In this document: positions 31,237 to 41,428 of the stretch, one piece after another
Layout of the letters: every line of letters starts with the position of its first letter
Position numbering within the stretch: the first letter of the stretch is position 1
Assembly (NCBI RefSeq): GCF_014066305.1
Contig: NW_023501052.1
Coordinates: forward strand, 558,001 to 622,000
Source of the DNA: Letharia columbiana
Taxonomy: Eukaryota; Ascomycota; Lecanoromycetes; Lecanorales; Parmeliaceae
Direction: 5' to 3'
DNA: 64,000 nt
The notes under the pieces: generated by a model
Told to the model about the DNA's origin: nothing
Database searches by the model: none
Seen by the model: only the letters and a program-made list of their open reading frames with translations
Translations under genes and position numbers: made by a program

Positions 31237-32998
31237 CAAAGGCCCAAGGGCGTGTCGAAGGGCCAAACAGCGAAAGAGGGCATAGAAAAGCCTCAGGATA
31301 CGGCTGGCCAAGTGGTCACTAGAGCACGCAAAAGCAAGTCGGCTCCTGCGACTCGAGGCCTCAAACAAGGAGTCCACAAAGGACTTGCAGCCTCAAGCAA
31401 TCCTTTCGCCGCGCTGGCTGACGATGAGAAGCGGACCACTAAGTCCGCTGCCCAGGCAAAGAACTCTACGGACAATCGACAACCTTCTCCAAGCCGGCCG
31501 ATCGCCAACGAAAATGCTGAGAAGCGGGACCAGAAAGCTGGCAGCGCAAGGCCAGTCCCAAAAGAGTTTAAATACTCAAGGGCAGTCAAGCCCCCAGCAG
31601 GTCGGACACAAAGACCTTCATCAAAGTCCGCGCCGCCTACAAAAAAGAAGTCTTCCCGAACTTCCCGCTCAACCCAGCAGCCCCCTCCTTCGCACCAAAG
31701 TCCTCGAGAACGATGGCGCAAGTGGCAATCGACCCGCCGATGCTCGAGAAACCGGCGGCCACGAACCTTATAGAAGATTTCCTGAACGGGACGTTTTCGG
31801 ATTCGGACGAGTCGTCGGATTCGGACGAGCCAAGAAAAAAGTCGAGGATATCGGACAGGAAGAAGATGCAGGACGCTGCGGCAGGGAACGTCGTCGAACC
31901 TGGGAAGCGGAAACCCCGGGTTCCGGAGCCGAAGCCGGAAGCAGCCCTGACCCCACAAGACTTGGCGTCTGAGACTCACGGCAGTAGGAATCTCGCTGAG
32001 GGCGAAGTCAAGCCGTCGGCAGAGAAGAATACGAAGGTTATGCTCCAAGCTCTGGCAGACGAAGTTGTTGGAACTGGGAAGCAAAGCCGGCGCCCCAGGG
32101 TCCAAAGACGGAGCCGAAGCCGGCCACGCAAGTCATTGAGACTGGGAAGCCAAAGTCCATGAGTCCAAAGACGGAGCCGAAGCCGGCCCCGCAAATCATT
32201 GAGACTGGGAGGCCGAAGCCCATGAGTCCAAAGCCGGAGCCGGTCCCACTAGGCTTGGGGGAGAGAAAGTCGAACCCATTGAAAGATCTGGACAAGAGTC
32301 TTGGCAAAAAGTCAGAACGTTGGAGCGATTTGAGCGATGCAGAAGAGGCGGAACATGATAGTCTGAAGGGTCATGACGCTGCATCTGACAAAGACACCCC
32401 CAAAGAAGTTGCCTCTCCCTCCCGGAACGATAAAGCGGTTGTGGAAGGTACCGCCGGTATCAGCTCTACGCCAGCTGGCAATGATGGCAATCCAGTCGCC
32501 AGCTCCAATCCACTCTCCGGTGGAAGCGATCAAGCGGCCGTTGAGGGTTCCGCCGTTGCCAATTCCACACTGGCTATTGGTGAAGGTGATCAAACATCAT
32601 CGAAGGACGCCGGTGTCGCTAGAGATGCGCCTGCGGTGGTGGAGATTTCTCCCGGTGAGGAAGTGTCAGGCAAGGTAGAGCACGAAGCGACAGGGAAGGA
32701 CGCCACCGCTCCACCCACCCGTCAAGGTGAAGAAGCTACTCCCGCCCACCCAGCAAAGGCCGAGACTGTGCCATCAACTCCAGCCGCCCCCGGATCTTCC
32801 CTTCCCCATGGAGTTGGATCCGAGGCAAAAGGGACATTGAGGAGGAGGAAATGTTCAAGCCTCATCCAAATGCTCCCGGCAGACCCAGACCGAAAGGGAG
32901 GCAAAATGGCAAGTTCAAGCGTCAGGAAAAGACATTGGGGGAGGCAGAGGCTGAGGGAGGAAAGCCTGAGGAAAAGCCGGCCAAGTGAGAAGAGGTAG
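31237..32998 (+). pseudogene. Frame-broken continuation of the 30.34-kb coiled-coil gene
   Basis: After the TAG the same frame continues to about 31.67 kb. Coding-like text then moves to a second frame (MAQVAIDPPMLEKPAATNLI, then an acidic SDSDESSDSDE run) and to a third after about 32.05 kb (KPAPQGPKTEPKPATQVIET). The last 50 codons read best in yet another frame (EEEMFKPHPNAPGRPRPKGR, ending EEKPAK). Composition is Lys/Pro/Glu/Ser-rich and presumably disordered. A 63-bp (21-residue) tandem repeat starts at 32101, 32164 and 32227 (PKTEPKPA.Q.IETG.PK.MS). Several single-base indels are needed to restore one frame. Confidence 0.6.
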
Positions 32999-33454
32999 TC
33001 ACGTCTTCATTGTTACTATCCGATAGCAGAATTTGTATCATTGTGCTCTCCAGTAGCTGAAATACGATTCGTTTTCGAGGTAGCTTGAGGTCATTTACCA
33101 AGAAAGTGCTGCGAGTGAAGTAGACAAGGAAACCCTACATCAGTTAGACATGAAACCCTAGGTGGACGAAGGCATGGAAGTTCTCCGAGTGAAGTGGGCT
33201 ACATCGAGTGGGTGAGAAGTCCTAATTTTACGTAGAAAAGGAATCCCTAAGAGCAGTCTCCGAGCAGAGGCAGTTTTCGTGGGGAAAGGGCCCCTCAGGT
33301 TACAGCGGTGTTGCAGACAAGCGGAGAAGACAGAGGTGCAATCAACTCGAGTGCATTCACGCATGGCATTCAATACTGACATAAATGCAGTTCTTGCTCT
33401 CTTCAAGTCCCGGAAGAATGCAGTGATCACGAACAGATGATATTCACTGTGATA
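32999..33454. other. Region without recognisable gene
   Basis: 3' flank of the broken gene; GA-rich sequence with a 90-codon minus-strand frame (33158-33430) that I do not recognise and do not regard as a gene. Confidence 0.45.
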
Positions 33455-33640
33455 CCCTCTACTACCTATCTAAACCCTTTTCCTCCCAGAGGAACCATCG
33501 CTCCTACCACCATATCTCAACTTCTACATGTAGAAAAACACGCTTGACTCTCATGTCTTCTGTATCTACTTTGCATCTCTTCCAATTTTTTGTAAATGAT
33601 CATGCCCGGATTGCTTGCTCGGTAGATTACGAGTGAACGA
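33455..33640 (+). promoter_or_regulatory. Promoter-like repeat, copy 2
   Basis: Counterpart of 28478-28660 (see there). It ends in ATGATCATGCCCG, parallel to GTCATCATGCCCG in copy 1, and lies about 330 bp upstream of the leader of the 34.03-kb gene. Confidence 0.6.
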
Positions 33641-33963
33641 AGAGGGAGTGGCCATCCTGAGTCACCAGATTACGATGGACCAAAGGCCATTTTTTGAGTG
33701 GCTTTTAGGTAGAATCTGGGGGGGGTTTTCTAACGCATAAATGCAAGGCTTGTAACACTAGCTGGACCGAAAATTACCGGCTTCTCATGTAAAATCCTCC
33801 TTCTCCGAAACCTTCCTTCTCCAAATCCATCACAACAGTCGACCGTTGTACAAATCTGATAAACTGATGGTGACAAGTCTGGCTTCTCCAGCAAGGCACA
33901 CTTAAGTTTTGTAACTTGTGTGACGGGGGAGGTTTTCCCTTGTAAATCGGATTCCCAGAATTC

Positions 33964-34032
33964 GTCACACCTCCGGGTGTGGGTGTGTCTCCACTGGGCG
34001 GATTGACCCCCAGCTGACAAAAATTAACCCAT
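33964..34032 (+). promoter_or_regulatory. Hairpin leader of the 34.03-kb gene (last two hairpins only)
   Basis: CACACC-TCCG-GGTGTG at 33966-33981 and CTGGGCGGATTGACCCCCAG at 33994-34013, then A-rich spacer and ATG 19 bases later. The bases from the UCCG hairpin to the second hairpin are almost identical to the 30.3-kb copy, but the sequence upstream is unrelated, so the leader's 3' part can move or persist alone. Confidence 0.8.
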
Positions 34033-35409
34033 ATGTCCACATTCCCAATGCATACCAGCGAGAATCCCAATGCTCCTGCTGAGAATGCTGATTGGAGGAA
34101 GAATGTCGATGATCTTCACGAGATTCTAGCCTCTAATGCAACGTCAGTGATGAGGAATGTCCCGCCTAGAGGGCGCCCAGCCTATGAAGAGCTTGCAGAT
34201 CAGCTTCCAGTCATACTGAGCGAGATTCGGGACTTGGAAAGCCTTCAGAAAGAGAGGCTGGACGACATTCGTCGATGCCACGACCAGTGGCAGACGGCGT
34301 TATCCGATCGAACAGGCGAACTTGGAGACCTCGACAAAAGGGTTCGAGGAGCAGATAACAAAATCAGACAGCAGCAGTCCAAGCTAGATGGGCAGATGCA
34401 ACGCATGAGCCAGAGCGAGACTACTTTCGAGCAGCGTCAAGCTGAGGCCGACCGGACGTTTGCTAACACACAAGCCAGTACGGCCGCCGCGGTACGAGCC
34501 CTCTCCGACCTCACAGGGGAGAAAAATCACCTCGACAACTTGAGGAGAGATCTAGAAGCGAAAGAGCAATACCAAGAGTCTCAGACCCTGGCTCTGTCCA
34601 AAGCAAATGCACAGTTGGATCAAGAGGTAGCCAGCAACAAAGCTAAAGAAAGGAGACTAGCACGGGATCGGAAGACGGTGGGGGAGCAGCAGGGTAAGCT
34701 CGATAAATGGAAAGCTTACAAAGACCACCAGGTTGCAAGCGCCGTGGCCAAAGCCAACGAAGCCACTGAGAAGAGCAAGAGACTGTCCAGGGCAAGTGAA
34801 GGATTGGAGGTCGGCATGCAGAATCTTTGCGTTAACATCCTTCCGGAAAAGGAGGCAACAATCAAGAAGCTGACCGCATCCCGGAAAAACCTGACACAAG
34901 AGATCAACGACCTCAATTCGAAGGTACTGAGTCTTGAGGACAAAGTTCGAGGGCAGATTACTCAGCTACGCCAACTCGATCAGGAGAAGACCTCATTACA
35001 AGCTGTTGCCACTCGGGCCACCAGTGAAGCGGAATTGACGAAAACGAAACTGACGGAGGCCGAGACTACAACTCAGTCGCTGAACACGGCCTGGAACGAC
35101 AATTGTCTACTCCTGAAAACCAACGACGAGCTGCAAGCAGCCGCCCGCAATTGCAGATCGGAGCATTCCGACATCGAGCAACTTCGGCAGCAAGTACTGG
35201 ATCTCCAGATACAGAATGACGAGTTAAGACCTTGCAAGATCAACTTCGATGCGGCTAAACGCCTCCAGGATTTGAGCTTCTCTCAGATCAAGGAGCTTCG
35301 AGAGCATCGCGATGAAGTCCAGCAGGACCTCAGCAACCTGAAATCCCAGATGCAGCAGGACCTCGGTATTCATACCACCGCAATGGCCAGCAAGGACCAG
35401 ATCATTTGA
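34033..35409 (+). CDS. Long coiled-coil protein with hairpin leader
   Basis: ATG at 34033 (MSTFPMHTSENPNAPAENAD) opens 458 codons, almost all predicted coiled coil from residue ~60 (repeated Leu/Glu/Lys/Gln heptads, for example LRQLDQEKTSLQAVATRA). No enzymatic motif, signal peptide or membrane segment. It may act as a structural or oligomerising scaffold, by inference only. The TGA at 35407-35409 looks accidental: with one T fewer (ATTTGAG to ATTGAG) the coiled coil continues EELHGSCDSIERERDDLNEE. See the tail feature. Confidence 0.6.
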   Translation: MSTFPMHTSENPNAPAENADWRKNVDDLHEILASNATSVMRNVPPRGRPAYEELADQLPVILSEIRDLESLQKERLDDIRRCHDQWQTALSDRTGELGDLDKRVRGADNKIRQQQSKLDGQMQRMSQSETTFEQRQAEADRTFANTQASTAAAVRALSDLTGEKNHLDNLRRDLEAKEQYQESQTLALSKANAQLDQEVASNKAKERRLARDRKTVGEQQGKLDKWKAYKDHQVASAVAKANEATEKSKRLSRASEGLEVGMQNLCVNILPEKEATIKKLTASRKNLTQEINDLNSKVLSLEDKVRGQITQLRQLDQEKTSLQAVATRATSEAELTKTKLTEAETTTQSLNTAWNDNCLLLKTNDELQAAARNCRSEHSDIEQLRQQVLDLQIQNDELRPCKINFDAAKRLQDLSFSQIKELREHRDEVQQDLSNLKSQMQQDLGIHTTAMASKDQII

Positions 35410-35690
35410 GGAGCTTCACGGAAGTTGCGACTCCATTGAGCGGGAGCGGGATGACCTCAATGAAGAGTGTAACAAGCTTTTCGCGGAGAAAAACCGGTTG
35501 ATCGCTGAATTGGATGGTCTGAACGGAGAGAAGGCTGACTTGGTTGTGAACTAGAACGTTACCGAAGCCGAGCTCAAACGCCTGACAGCACAGCTCCAGT
35601 CCTGCCACTGCTCCGCCTCCCACAAACGTCTCTACGACCAAGTGGACTCTGGAGGGGAGGAAGCCTCGACTGCAGGTCAGGCCGTATCGG
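35410..35690 (+). pseudogene. Frame-shifted coiled-coil tail of the 34.03-kb gene
   Basis: In the +1 frame the heptads continue (KLFAEKNRLIAELDGLNGEK) to a TAG at about 35554 (VVN then stop), after which NVTEAELKRLTAQLQSCHC follows in the same frame. The TAG is a likely CAG mutation. The frame then runs into the repeat at 35.69 kb, so the natural C-terminus has been lost. Confidence 0.6.
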
Positions 35691-35795
35691 CTATAACATG
35701 TCTTGCTTGGGCGGAAAACAAGAATACCCGTTCGCAAGTCGCATAACCCTGAGAAGTCATTGCGAAACAGTTGCCGACGTTTCGCATCATTCAGG
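35690..35795. repeat. Intact copy of the repeat split at 21.1/21.4 kb
   Basis: Both halves are adjacent here (..CGTTCGCAAG then CCTGAGAAGTCATTGCG..), in contrast to the 218-bp separation at 21.19-21.40 kb. It abuts the broken end of the 34-kb coiled-coil gene. Confidence 0.8.
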
Positions 35796-36104
35796 TAAGT
35801 CTGTAGGGATTATCTCTTTCCAATAGCGACTTCCATTGGCGAATACGAGCATATAACTCTTTGCTTTCTAGCATACGTAGGCATGGATATTAGAGAAGTG
35901 TATAGTAATCCCCGAATATGACGACTTGTGTTTCACGATGCAACAAAGCAACATCAGGTCTAAATTACCCCTTCTCCTTTCCCCCTTCCCCCTCCCCCCA
36001 CTCCCACGCCCACAAGATCTCAAGCAAACTGCTCATCTTCCTGGCCTATATCCACCATCTCCTCCTCCTCCCCAGCCCCAGCATCCCGGGTATCCTTGTC
36101 CTCC
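35796..36104. other. Spacer between the repeat and the helicase stop
   Basis: First ~130 bp weakly match 22.55 kb; the remainder is CT/CCTCC-rich and may include the helicase 3'UTR. No gene. Confidence 0.5.
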
Positions 36105-39100
36105 TTATCCTCTCCGCCTGAATACCATCCACGACTCATGATTCTGGTCGTCGTCGGCCTCCGCGTCCGCTGCGGTAGGTTGGTTCGAAATTTCCATTGC
36201 GGAGGGCTGCTCGGAGGTGTCCACGGCCTTGGCGGTAGGGAGGGGAGGGAAATCCGACGAGCTCAGGGATTCCTTCATCGTTAGCTCCAGAGACCGTTGC
36301 TCCGCCGCATGGGCCTCTGCAGTGACCTCGGAGGCTTCCTTCGCGAGGTCGATTTGCGCTTGCTCCGCATCGTGAGCGTCAGCAATTGCCGTGAGCTCGG
36401 GATTACCGATAGGCCGCGTGGTGTGTCCTCCGCGGGTGCGGTACTTTGGCAACGGACCAGCCTTGGGTCTGGCCGGCAGGTTCTTCATATCCTTCCAATT
36501 GACCCTGCCAGCGGCTAGGGAATCGTAATCCTTCAGTCTCTGGGTCTCTCGCTCAACCAGGAGCTTTTCCTCGCCCATTTTGGCACGGTCCTCGATGCTC
36601 TCGGGATGCGAGTCTTCTATCCAATCGGTCATCATGCAGTCGCGCTCTTTGGCGTCGCCTATCATGTTGGCAATAGCATTGTATTGCTTACCGCGGTTCG
36701 TTTTGGTGTTCGACACAAGCAGTGCCGCTTGGCAGAAGACGAAGGTAGCATCCCTACCGCGAGTGAGGGCGACGTTGAGACGGTTGGGACTCCTCACGTG
36801 GCGAGTGGCGATCCCCGGTTGGATGTAGCCCTCGCCCCCATTGTCGTCTTCATCCTCGAGCGGATTCCCGTATCTTGCCATCGAAGCCTTGAGCTTGTCC
36901 TTCGCAGCGACGATGTCGACGATGATAACGCGAGACTGCTTACCCTGGAAGGCATCGACGGTGGAGATCTCGATGGCGTCCTTGATCGCCTTAGGCCACC
37001 GCATGTCGCTAATCTTTTTTCTGAGAAGGCGACGCTGTCCTTGGTAGTAGCTAAGGATCTTGATCATCCGAGCCTTGATGGTTCCTTCTGTGAGGAAGCG
37101 GTCCACCAATCTGAGGATAGAGTCGGCATTGGCGTAATTGACGAGGGACGTCCCGTTGAGCTCGACCCGCGAACAACCATTTGCCACGTTGGTAACGACG
37201 TACTCTGACCCTTGGCCATTGTCTCCTCCGACATTGGCAGCTCGGGTCATTTTGCGTATGGCTTTCCGTACATCGTTGTCCTCCTTGACCTCATCGGAGT
37301 CGTGCAGACCTGCATTGTCGTAGAACTGCCACCGCGGAAACGCTGAGCATGCTGGACACATACGATACTGCGTGTCCAGAACCAAGCTGTTGAATCCCTT
37401 CATGGCAAGTAAAGCCAGTGGTGACACTTTGGCATTCGCGAAGAATTCATTGGACTGCCCAGACAGCGCCGTGGGCTCAAGCTGTTGGATGTCGCCGAAC
37501 AAGAAGAGACCCTCCCACTTCTCGAACGTCGTGAGTGGCACGCAGAGACTGGGAATGGATATGTGGCCAGTCTCATCGCAGAAGATGGCCGTCGGCACAA
37601 AGGAGCGGGAGCCTTCGAGCAGAGACCCTCCGCAATTACTTGCGATGCTGAACAAGATATGAGTCTCTGCCAGCACTCGCTCGACCATAGAGTCGCTCTC
37701 GTCCTCGAATGCCGTCCTCTCTACCCTAGTGATCCTTCCGCGCTTGGCTTGGTATTTTGCCATGCACTCCCTGTATTTTTTGGAGTTGTCGAAACTGGCG
37801 ATGGAGATTGCACCGGTGGCAAGTTGCCTGTGGAACTCATCCGGTGACAAGCGTTCTCGAGCGTCTCTGTAGTCCGCTTCGGCCATCCGCCTATCTCTTT
37901 CGGTGATCTCCCAGATGCGGTAGTCGAGTGTCATACCGGCGGCAACGTTGGACCGCTTTATTGGGTCGTATTCCTGGATAGCCTGGTACGCCTCATTGAG
38001 GTTCTCGTACTTCTCGAACATCTCAGTAGCGTATTCCTGCCGTGTGGCGAACTCCATGCAGATCTTGTCGAGGGCGTTCCGGATGGCTGGGTTATCCTGA
38101 GCCTCTTCTGGCCCAAGGTACTCAGGCATCTTGTCTGCCTCACCATCCGCGCCAGTGTACGCAGCGTAGCCGATCTTTGCAAGCCGCTGCGCTTTCTCTG
38201 CGCCATCGGTCTCAAGACGAAGACATTTGATGTCCTTCCTATCCTCTGGGCTAAGGCCACTCCAGACAGCATTGGCATCTGTATCCACGGCAACGTTGGA
38301 AGAAGCGACACAAACGACCTTGTGTCCAACTTTGGTCAGAGCAATGACCTTGTCACGAAGAGTCCTCGTCTTGCCTGCACCTGGTGGGCCCTGTACCACT
38401 GCGATATTACTTCGCATGGAAGAGGCTGCCATGAGTACTTTGTCCTGGCTTTGGTTGCTCCTGCGGGTTTGTTTCAAGTCTTGAAGGATCTGCTTGTACT
38501 TATCCTTGTTCGCGTCTGACCGACGGTGCGCGGGCCCTGCTGTGAGGTCAGTGACCGTACCTGTTTTGCTGGGATCTGACCAAAAGGCCAGACGGATCGG
38601 GTCAAGGAGCCCTGGCGCATAGTCCTCGCTACAGAGCTTGGCGAACGCTCGTTTGTCCCGATTTGCTGTGGTACGATCGACCTTGACAGTGACCATGGCA
38701 AGGGGTAGCTTCTCATCCACCAAGTACCTCTTAGTAGGCCAGCTCTTCACGTCTTTATTGAAGCGCCTCGGCATGGTCATCAGACAAACGAAGTCTGTCC
38801 CAGTCGTCTCGAGCCAGGCTCTTCCTCCATAGCTGTCAACTTTGCCATAGCAGCGGTGCTCGCCGAACATCTCGCGCCCTTTCTTTGCCGGCCCGGAGTC
38901 CCCGATTTCGATGGTGACGGTCGTGCCTACTGGAGGAACAGCGGCCTTCGTTCCGGTCTCCTGATCACGGGTCATACGAACCCCAGCCCAGTAGGTATCC
39001 AACATCTTCGGGGCGGGCACTAGGTTCTTGCCCTCAACGGTGAACTCTGGCATTCTCTGAAGGAAAACCCTATGGTAATCCAGCGCGAGTTTGGAGTGCA

Positions 39101-40406
39101 CACCTTCGTTGTATTGCAACTCGCGGACCAGAGGAACACCGTAGGTGACGTGGAATGTCTTGATCGAATCCCAGGTTACCGTCTTCGGCAAGTTGTAGTA
39201 TGTAGGATTGCGCGACCTATCCTCGACTTTTTTGCCGGCCGGGTCCGTCACTTTGGGATACCGCCTATACATACCGTTGCCGATTATGCCGATGGTTTTT
39301 AGGCCCCAGTCTATCATGGGCTCGTCATTCTCATCCAGGTATTGATGGAATGGCGGTGTGTGGTCCTCCACTGCATGGGTAAGTGGTAAGATGCAGCCGT
39401 CCATGAGTCGTTCAGATGTGGCGTAGGGGTTCATAAACCACACGGTGACCTGATAGCTTGGCTCTCCTCCGCTATACATGCGGTGCAGATTATCGGAAGG
39501 TGCGACCCAGTCATCACCCTTCAAAGCCTGGGCCCACTCCTCCTTCATTGGCGATGACTTGTGGACGTTGCTCTTGAAAGTCATGCAGAACAGCTTGTCG
39601 GCATCTTCTGGCTTCTTGCAGAGCGCTTGAATGGCGGGCGGGTAGGTGAACTTTAGCAGTTGGGGAACTGATGGCTTCGTAGCTGCCTCAACACCAAATT
39701 CTTCCATCATCCACTTGCCTCCGATCTTGACTCCTGGCTCCCAGCCTACGGCGAAGGTGTTGTAGTGATCTGCCCGTTTGGAGTCGCTGCCGTCCTTACC
39801 GAATTTGAAATTGAGTCCGACGGAGGGTTGTGCCAAAACACCTGGATCGAGTTTGACCTTTAAATCCCAGCCTGGCATTGATGATTTTGGGAATGGGTTG
39901 CCCATGACCACATTTGCATCGATCATGACTGCACACGGCATCGGCCCGGCTCGGAAGAGGTGCTCAAAGCTGGTTGGTCGTCGATTGGCAGGCACGTCTC
40001 CTGTGATATCCATGGCGTTCTGATCTGCCGTTGGATGGTCGCTCTTGGCCTTCTTGCCTGAAGCGGTTGGTGAAATGCCGGAAAGAGGTCGGTTTCGCTT
40101 TTCTGGTCGAGGTCCCTGAGTCTGACCGAACGCAGCTGCCTTGTTTGCTTCGGCCTTTGCGTCAGCTTCGACTTGTTGGTGAGCTTTAACCTTCTCTCTG
40201 AGCAATGCAACCGGGTCGAAACCACCGGCTCGCCTTTCGTTTCTTATCGTCCTTGACGTAGGAGCGCCACTCGAGATTTCAATAAGAGCTGCGTCCATCG
40301 CTGATGATGCAGACAGTGGTTGGTTGGGCTCGGCCGATGCGGGGAGGGCAGGGGCAATATCCTCGTCATAATCGATAGAAGGTTGAGATGTCCCTGATGA
40401 AGACAT
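36105..40406 (-). CDS. Intact UPF1/NFX1-like superfamily 1 helicase with unnamed N-terminal domain
   Basis: A single intronless frame of 1433 codons. ATG at 40406 gives MSSSGTSQPSIDYDEDIAPA. Residues 1-150 are low-complexity. Residues ~150-640 form a domain I cannot name (DHTPPFHQYLDENDEPM, WDSIKTFHVTYGVPLVRE, HRCYGKVDSYGGRAWLETT). The helicase core spans ~655-1240: Walker A GPPGAGKT (~672), motif II FCDETGH (~942; DETG in place of DEAG/DEAD), QLEPTALSGQ (~975), DTQYRMCP (~1010), VDAFQGKQSRVIIVD (~1150) and NRLNVALTRGRD (~1207), the UPF1-like set. The C-terminus is a charged helical region. It likely acts as an RNA or DNA helicase/translocase. It carries the hairpin leader and is the only family member here without a visible lesion. 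Confidence 0.88.
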   Translation of the reverse strand: MSSSGTSQPSIDYDEDIAPALPASAEPNQPLSASSAMDAALIEISSGAPTSRTIRNERRAGGFDPVALLREKVKAHQQVEADAKAEANKAAAFGQTQGPRPEKRNRPLSGISPTASGKKAKSDHPTADQNAMDITGDVPANRRPTSFEHLFRAGPMPCAVMIDANVVMGNPFPKSSMPGWDLKVKLDPGVLAQPSVGLNFKFGKDGSDSKRADHYNTFAVGWEPGVKIGGKWMMEEFGVEAATKPSVPQLLKFTYPPAIQALCKKPEDADKLFCMTFKSNVHKSSPMKEEWAQALKGDDWVAPSDNLHRMYSGGEPSYQVTVWFMNPYATSERLMDGCILPLTHAVEDHTPPFHQYLDENDEPMIDWGLKTIGIIGNGMYRRYPKVTDPAGKKVEDRSRNPTYYNLPKTVTWDSIKTFHVTYGVPLVRELQYNEGVHSKLALDYHRVFLQRMPEFTVEGKNLVPAPKMLDTYWAGVRMTRDQETGTKAAVPPVGTTVTIEIGDSGPAKKGREMFGEHRCYGKVDSYGGRAWLETTGTDFVCLMTMPRRFNKDVKSWPTKRYLVDEKLPLAMVTVKVDRTTANRDKRAFAKLCSEDYAPGLLDPIRLAFWSDPSKTGTVTDLTAGPAHRRSDANKDKYKQILQDLKQTRRSNQSQDKVLMAASSMRSNIAVVQGPPGAGKTRTLRDKVIALTKVGHKVVCVASSNVAVDTDANAVWSGLSPEDRKDIKCLRLETDGAEKAQRLAKIGYAAYTGADGEADKMPEYLGPEEAQDNPAIRNALDKICMEFATRQEYATEMFEKYENLNEAYQAIQEYDPIKRSNVAAGMTLDYRIWEITERDRRMAEADYRDARERLSPDEFHRQLATGAISIASFDNSKKYRECMAKYQAKRGRITRVERTAFEDESDSMVERVLAETHILFSIASNCGGSLLEGSRSFVPTAIFCDETGHISIPSLCVPLTTFEKWEGLFLFGDIQQLEPTALSGQSNEFFANAKVSPLALLAMKGFNSLVLDTQYRMCPACSAFPRWQFYDNAGLHDSDEVKEDNDVRKAIRKMTRAANVGGDNGQGSEYVVTNVANGCSRVELNGTSLVNYANADSILRLVDRFLTEGTIKARMIKILSYYQGQRRLLRKKISDMRWPKAIKDAIEISTVDAFQGKQSRVIIVDIVAAKDKLKASMARYGNPLEDEDDNGGEGYIQPGIATRHVRSPNRLNVALTRGRDATFVFCQAALLVSNTKTNRGKQYNAIANMIGDAKERDCMMTDWIEDSHPESIEDRAKMGEEKLLVERETQRLKDYDSLAAGRVNWKDMKNLPARPKAGPLPKYRTRGGHTTRPIGNPELTAIADAHDAEQAQIDLAKEASEVTAEAHAAEQRSLELTMKESLSSSDFPPLPTAKAVDTSEQPSAMEISNQPTAADAEADDDQNHESWMVFRRRG

Positions 40407-40625
40407 TCTAAATTATAGCAACTGGGGGTTCAATTCCCCAGTGGAGACGCACTCACACCCGGAGGTGTGTTGGGACACGAGTTCCGTAGGAGCCGGAGCC
40501 CCTTTCCCACAGTACCGCTGTCCTCTGCTTTGCAGAGGGGAGATCGTGATTAAAACGGCAAGCATAAGCTCTAGCAGTAATCGGTCACTTGAAGAAGAAA
40601 AGGGAAAAGAAGAAGCAGCAAGCAA
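40407..40625 (-). promoter_or_regulatory. Hairpin leader of the helicase gene
   Basis: In the sense (minus) direction: pyrimidine-rich start, CCTCTGC-AAA-GCAGAGG (40522-40538), GGGGC-TCCG-GCTCC (40489-40502), CACACC-TCCG-GGTGTG (40454-40469), and CTGGGGAATTGAACCCCCAG (40422-40441) where the stem is CTGGGG/CCCCAG. The ATG follows 15 bases later. Compared with 30.3 kb, the GGGGC/GCUCC stem keeps pairing despite changes on both sides. Confidence 0.8.
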
Positions 40626-41428
40626 CTTTGTTCTGGTTCCTCGCTTAATTCCACGCTAGCACGAAAACGGGAAGCGCGGTGATGATCGGGACTCCATACT
40701 TCTTCCGCCAGGTACTAAAGTGTCCTAAAACTTTCCTACAATACTACGCGTGCAGTGCCATTGCTAAGTGGTGAGGAGATATATAGGAAAGTCGTGGTAT
40801 GTTCCTACTGCTAAGAAGACCGAACTTAGTTGCTCAGACGCAAACATTGCAGTTTTAGGAATACCAGCATACGTTTAACAGCATGAAACCGCAAGCCCAG
40901 CAAGTATAACTTTGCCTCCCAGTACCTCATTCAAATCGCAGCTGTACTCTCTACAATAGTTTTCAAGCTCTCTGCTTCCTCCACCTATGCCTAATACGCA
41001 ATCATACCTCCCCAGATCGCACCAGACCCACGTCTTTGGTAGATTCGAATTCTGTTCTGGATTTTTCGATGGCAGAAGTCTCAGGTGGGCCAAAAAGGAA
41101 TGTGAGCAAGGAGGGATGTGTCCACGTTCTTTGTTGATTATTAAGTTGTAAAGTGAGATAATGAGTTGATGAAGGGATTTGTTATCAGCAAGCCAACTCT
41201 GCTGCTACTATGATGTCTTGATTCGAACACTGGAGCAGAACCGCCCATTATCCAACAGGTTATTTTGAGATCCTACGAGCGCCAGTTTATACATACCCTA
41301 TTACGACCCATGAGCCTTTCCAAGTTCTTCACCCCCTTTTTCATCTGTTCACTGGTATGCCTTTCCTTCCCCGACTCGAGTTTGGACAAGACGTTTGTCG
41401 AGGGGTGGTCGTGTCAAGATGCAGCTTT
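40626..41428. other. Helicase promoter region and unannotated spacer
   Basis: About 0.8 kb with no convincing gene. The part next to the leader should contain the helicase promoter. Small frames (for example 40875-41093 minus) are not recognised. Confidence 0.45.

Noticed and set aside
36105..40406. Helitron replication helicase
   Set aside because: The motifs are UPF1-like (DETG, DTQYRMCP, NVALTRGRD), not Pif1-like, and there is no HUH Rep domain.
40422..40441. tRNA T-arm / Pol III B-box-like GGGGGTTCAATTCCCC on the plus strand of the helicase leader
   Set aside because: Only this copy has the TTCAATT loop; the other four leader copies have different loops and no tRNA body is present. It is the reverse side of the P3 hairpin.
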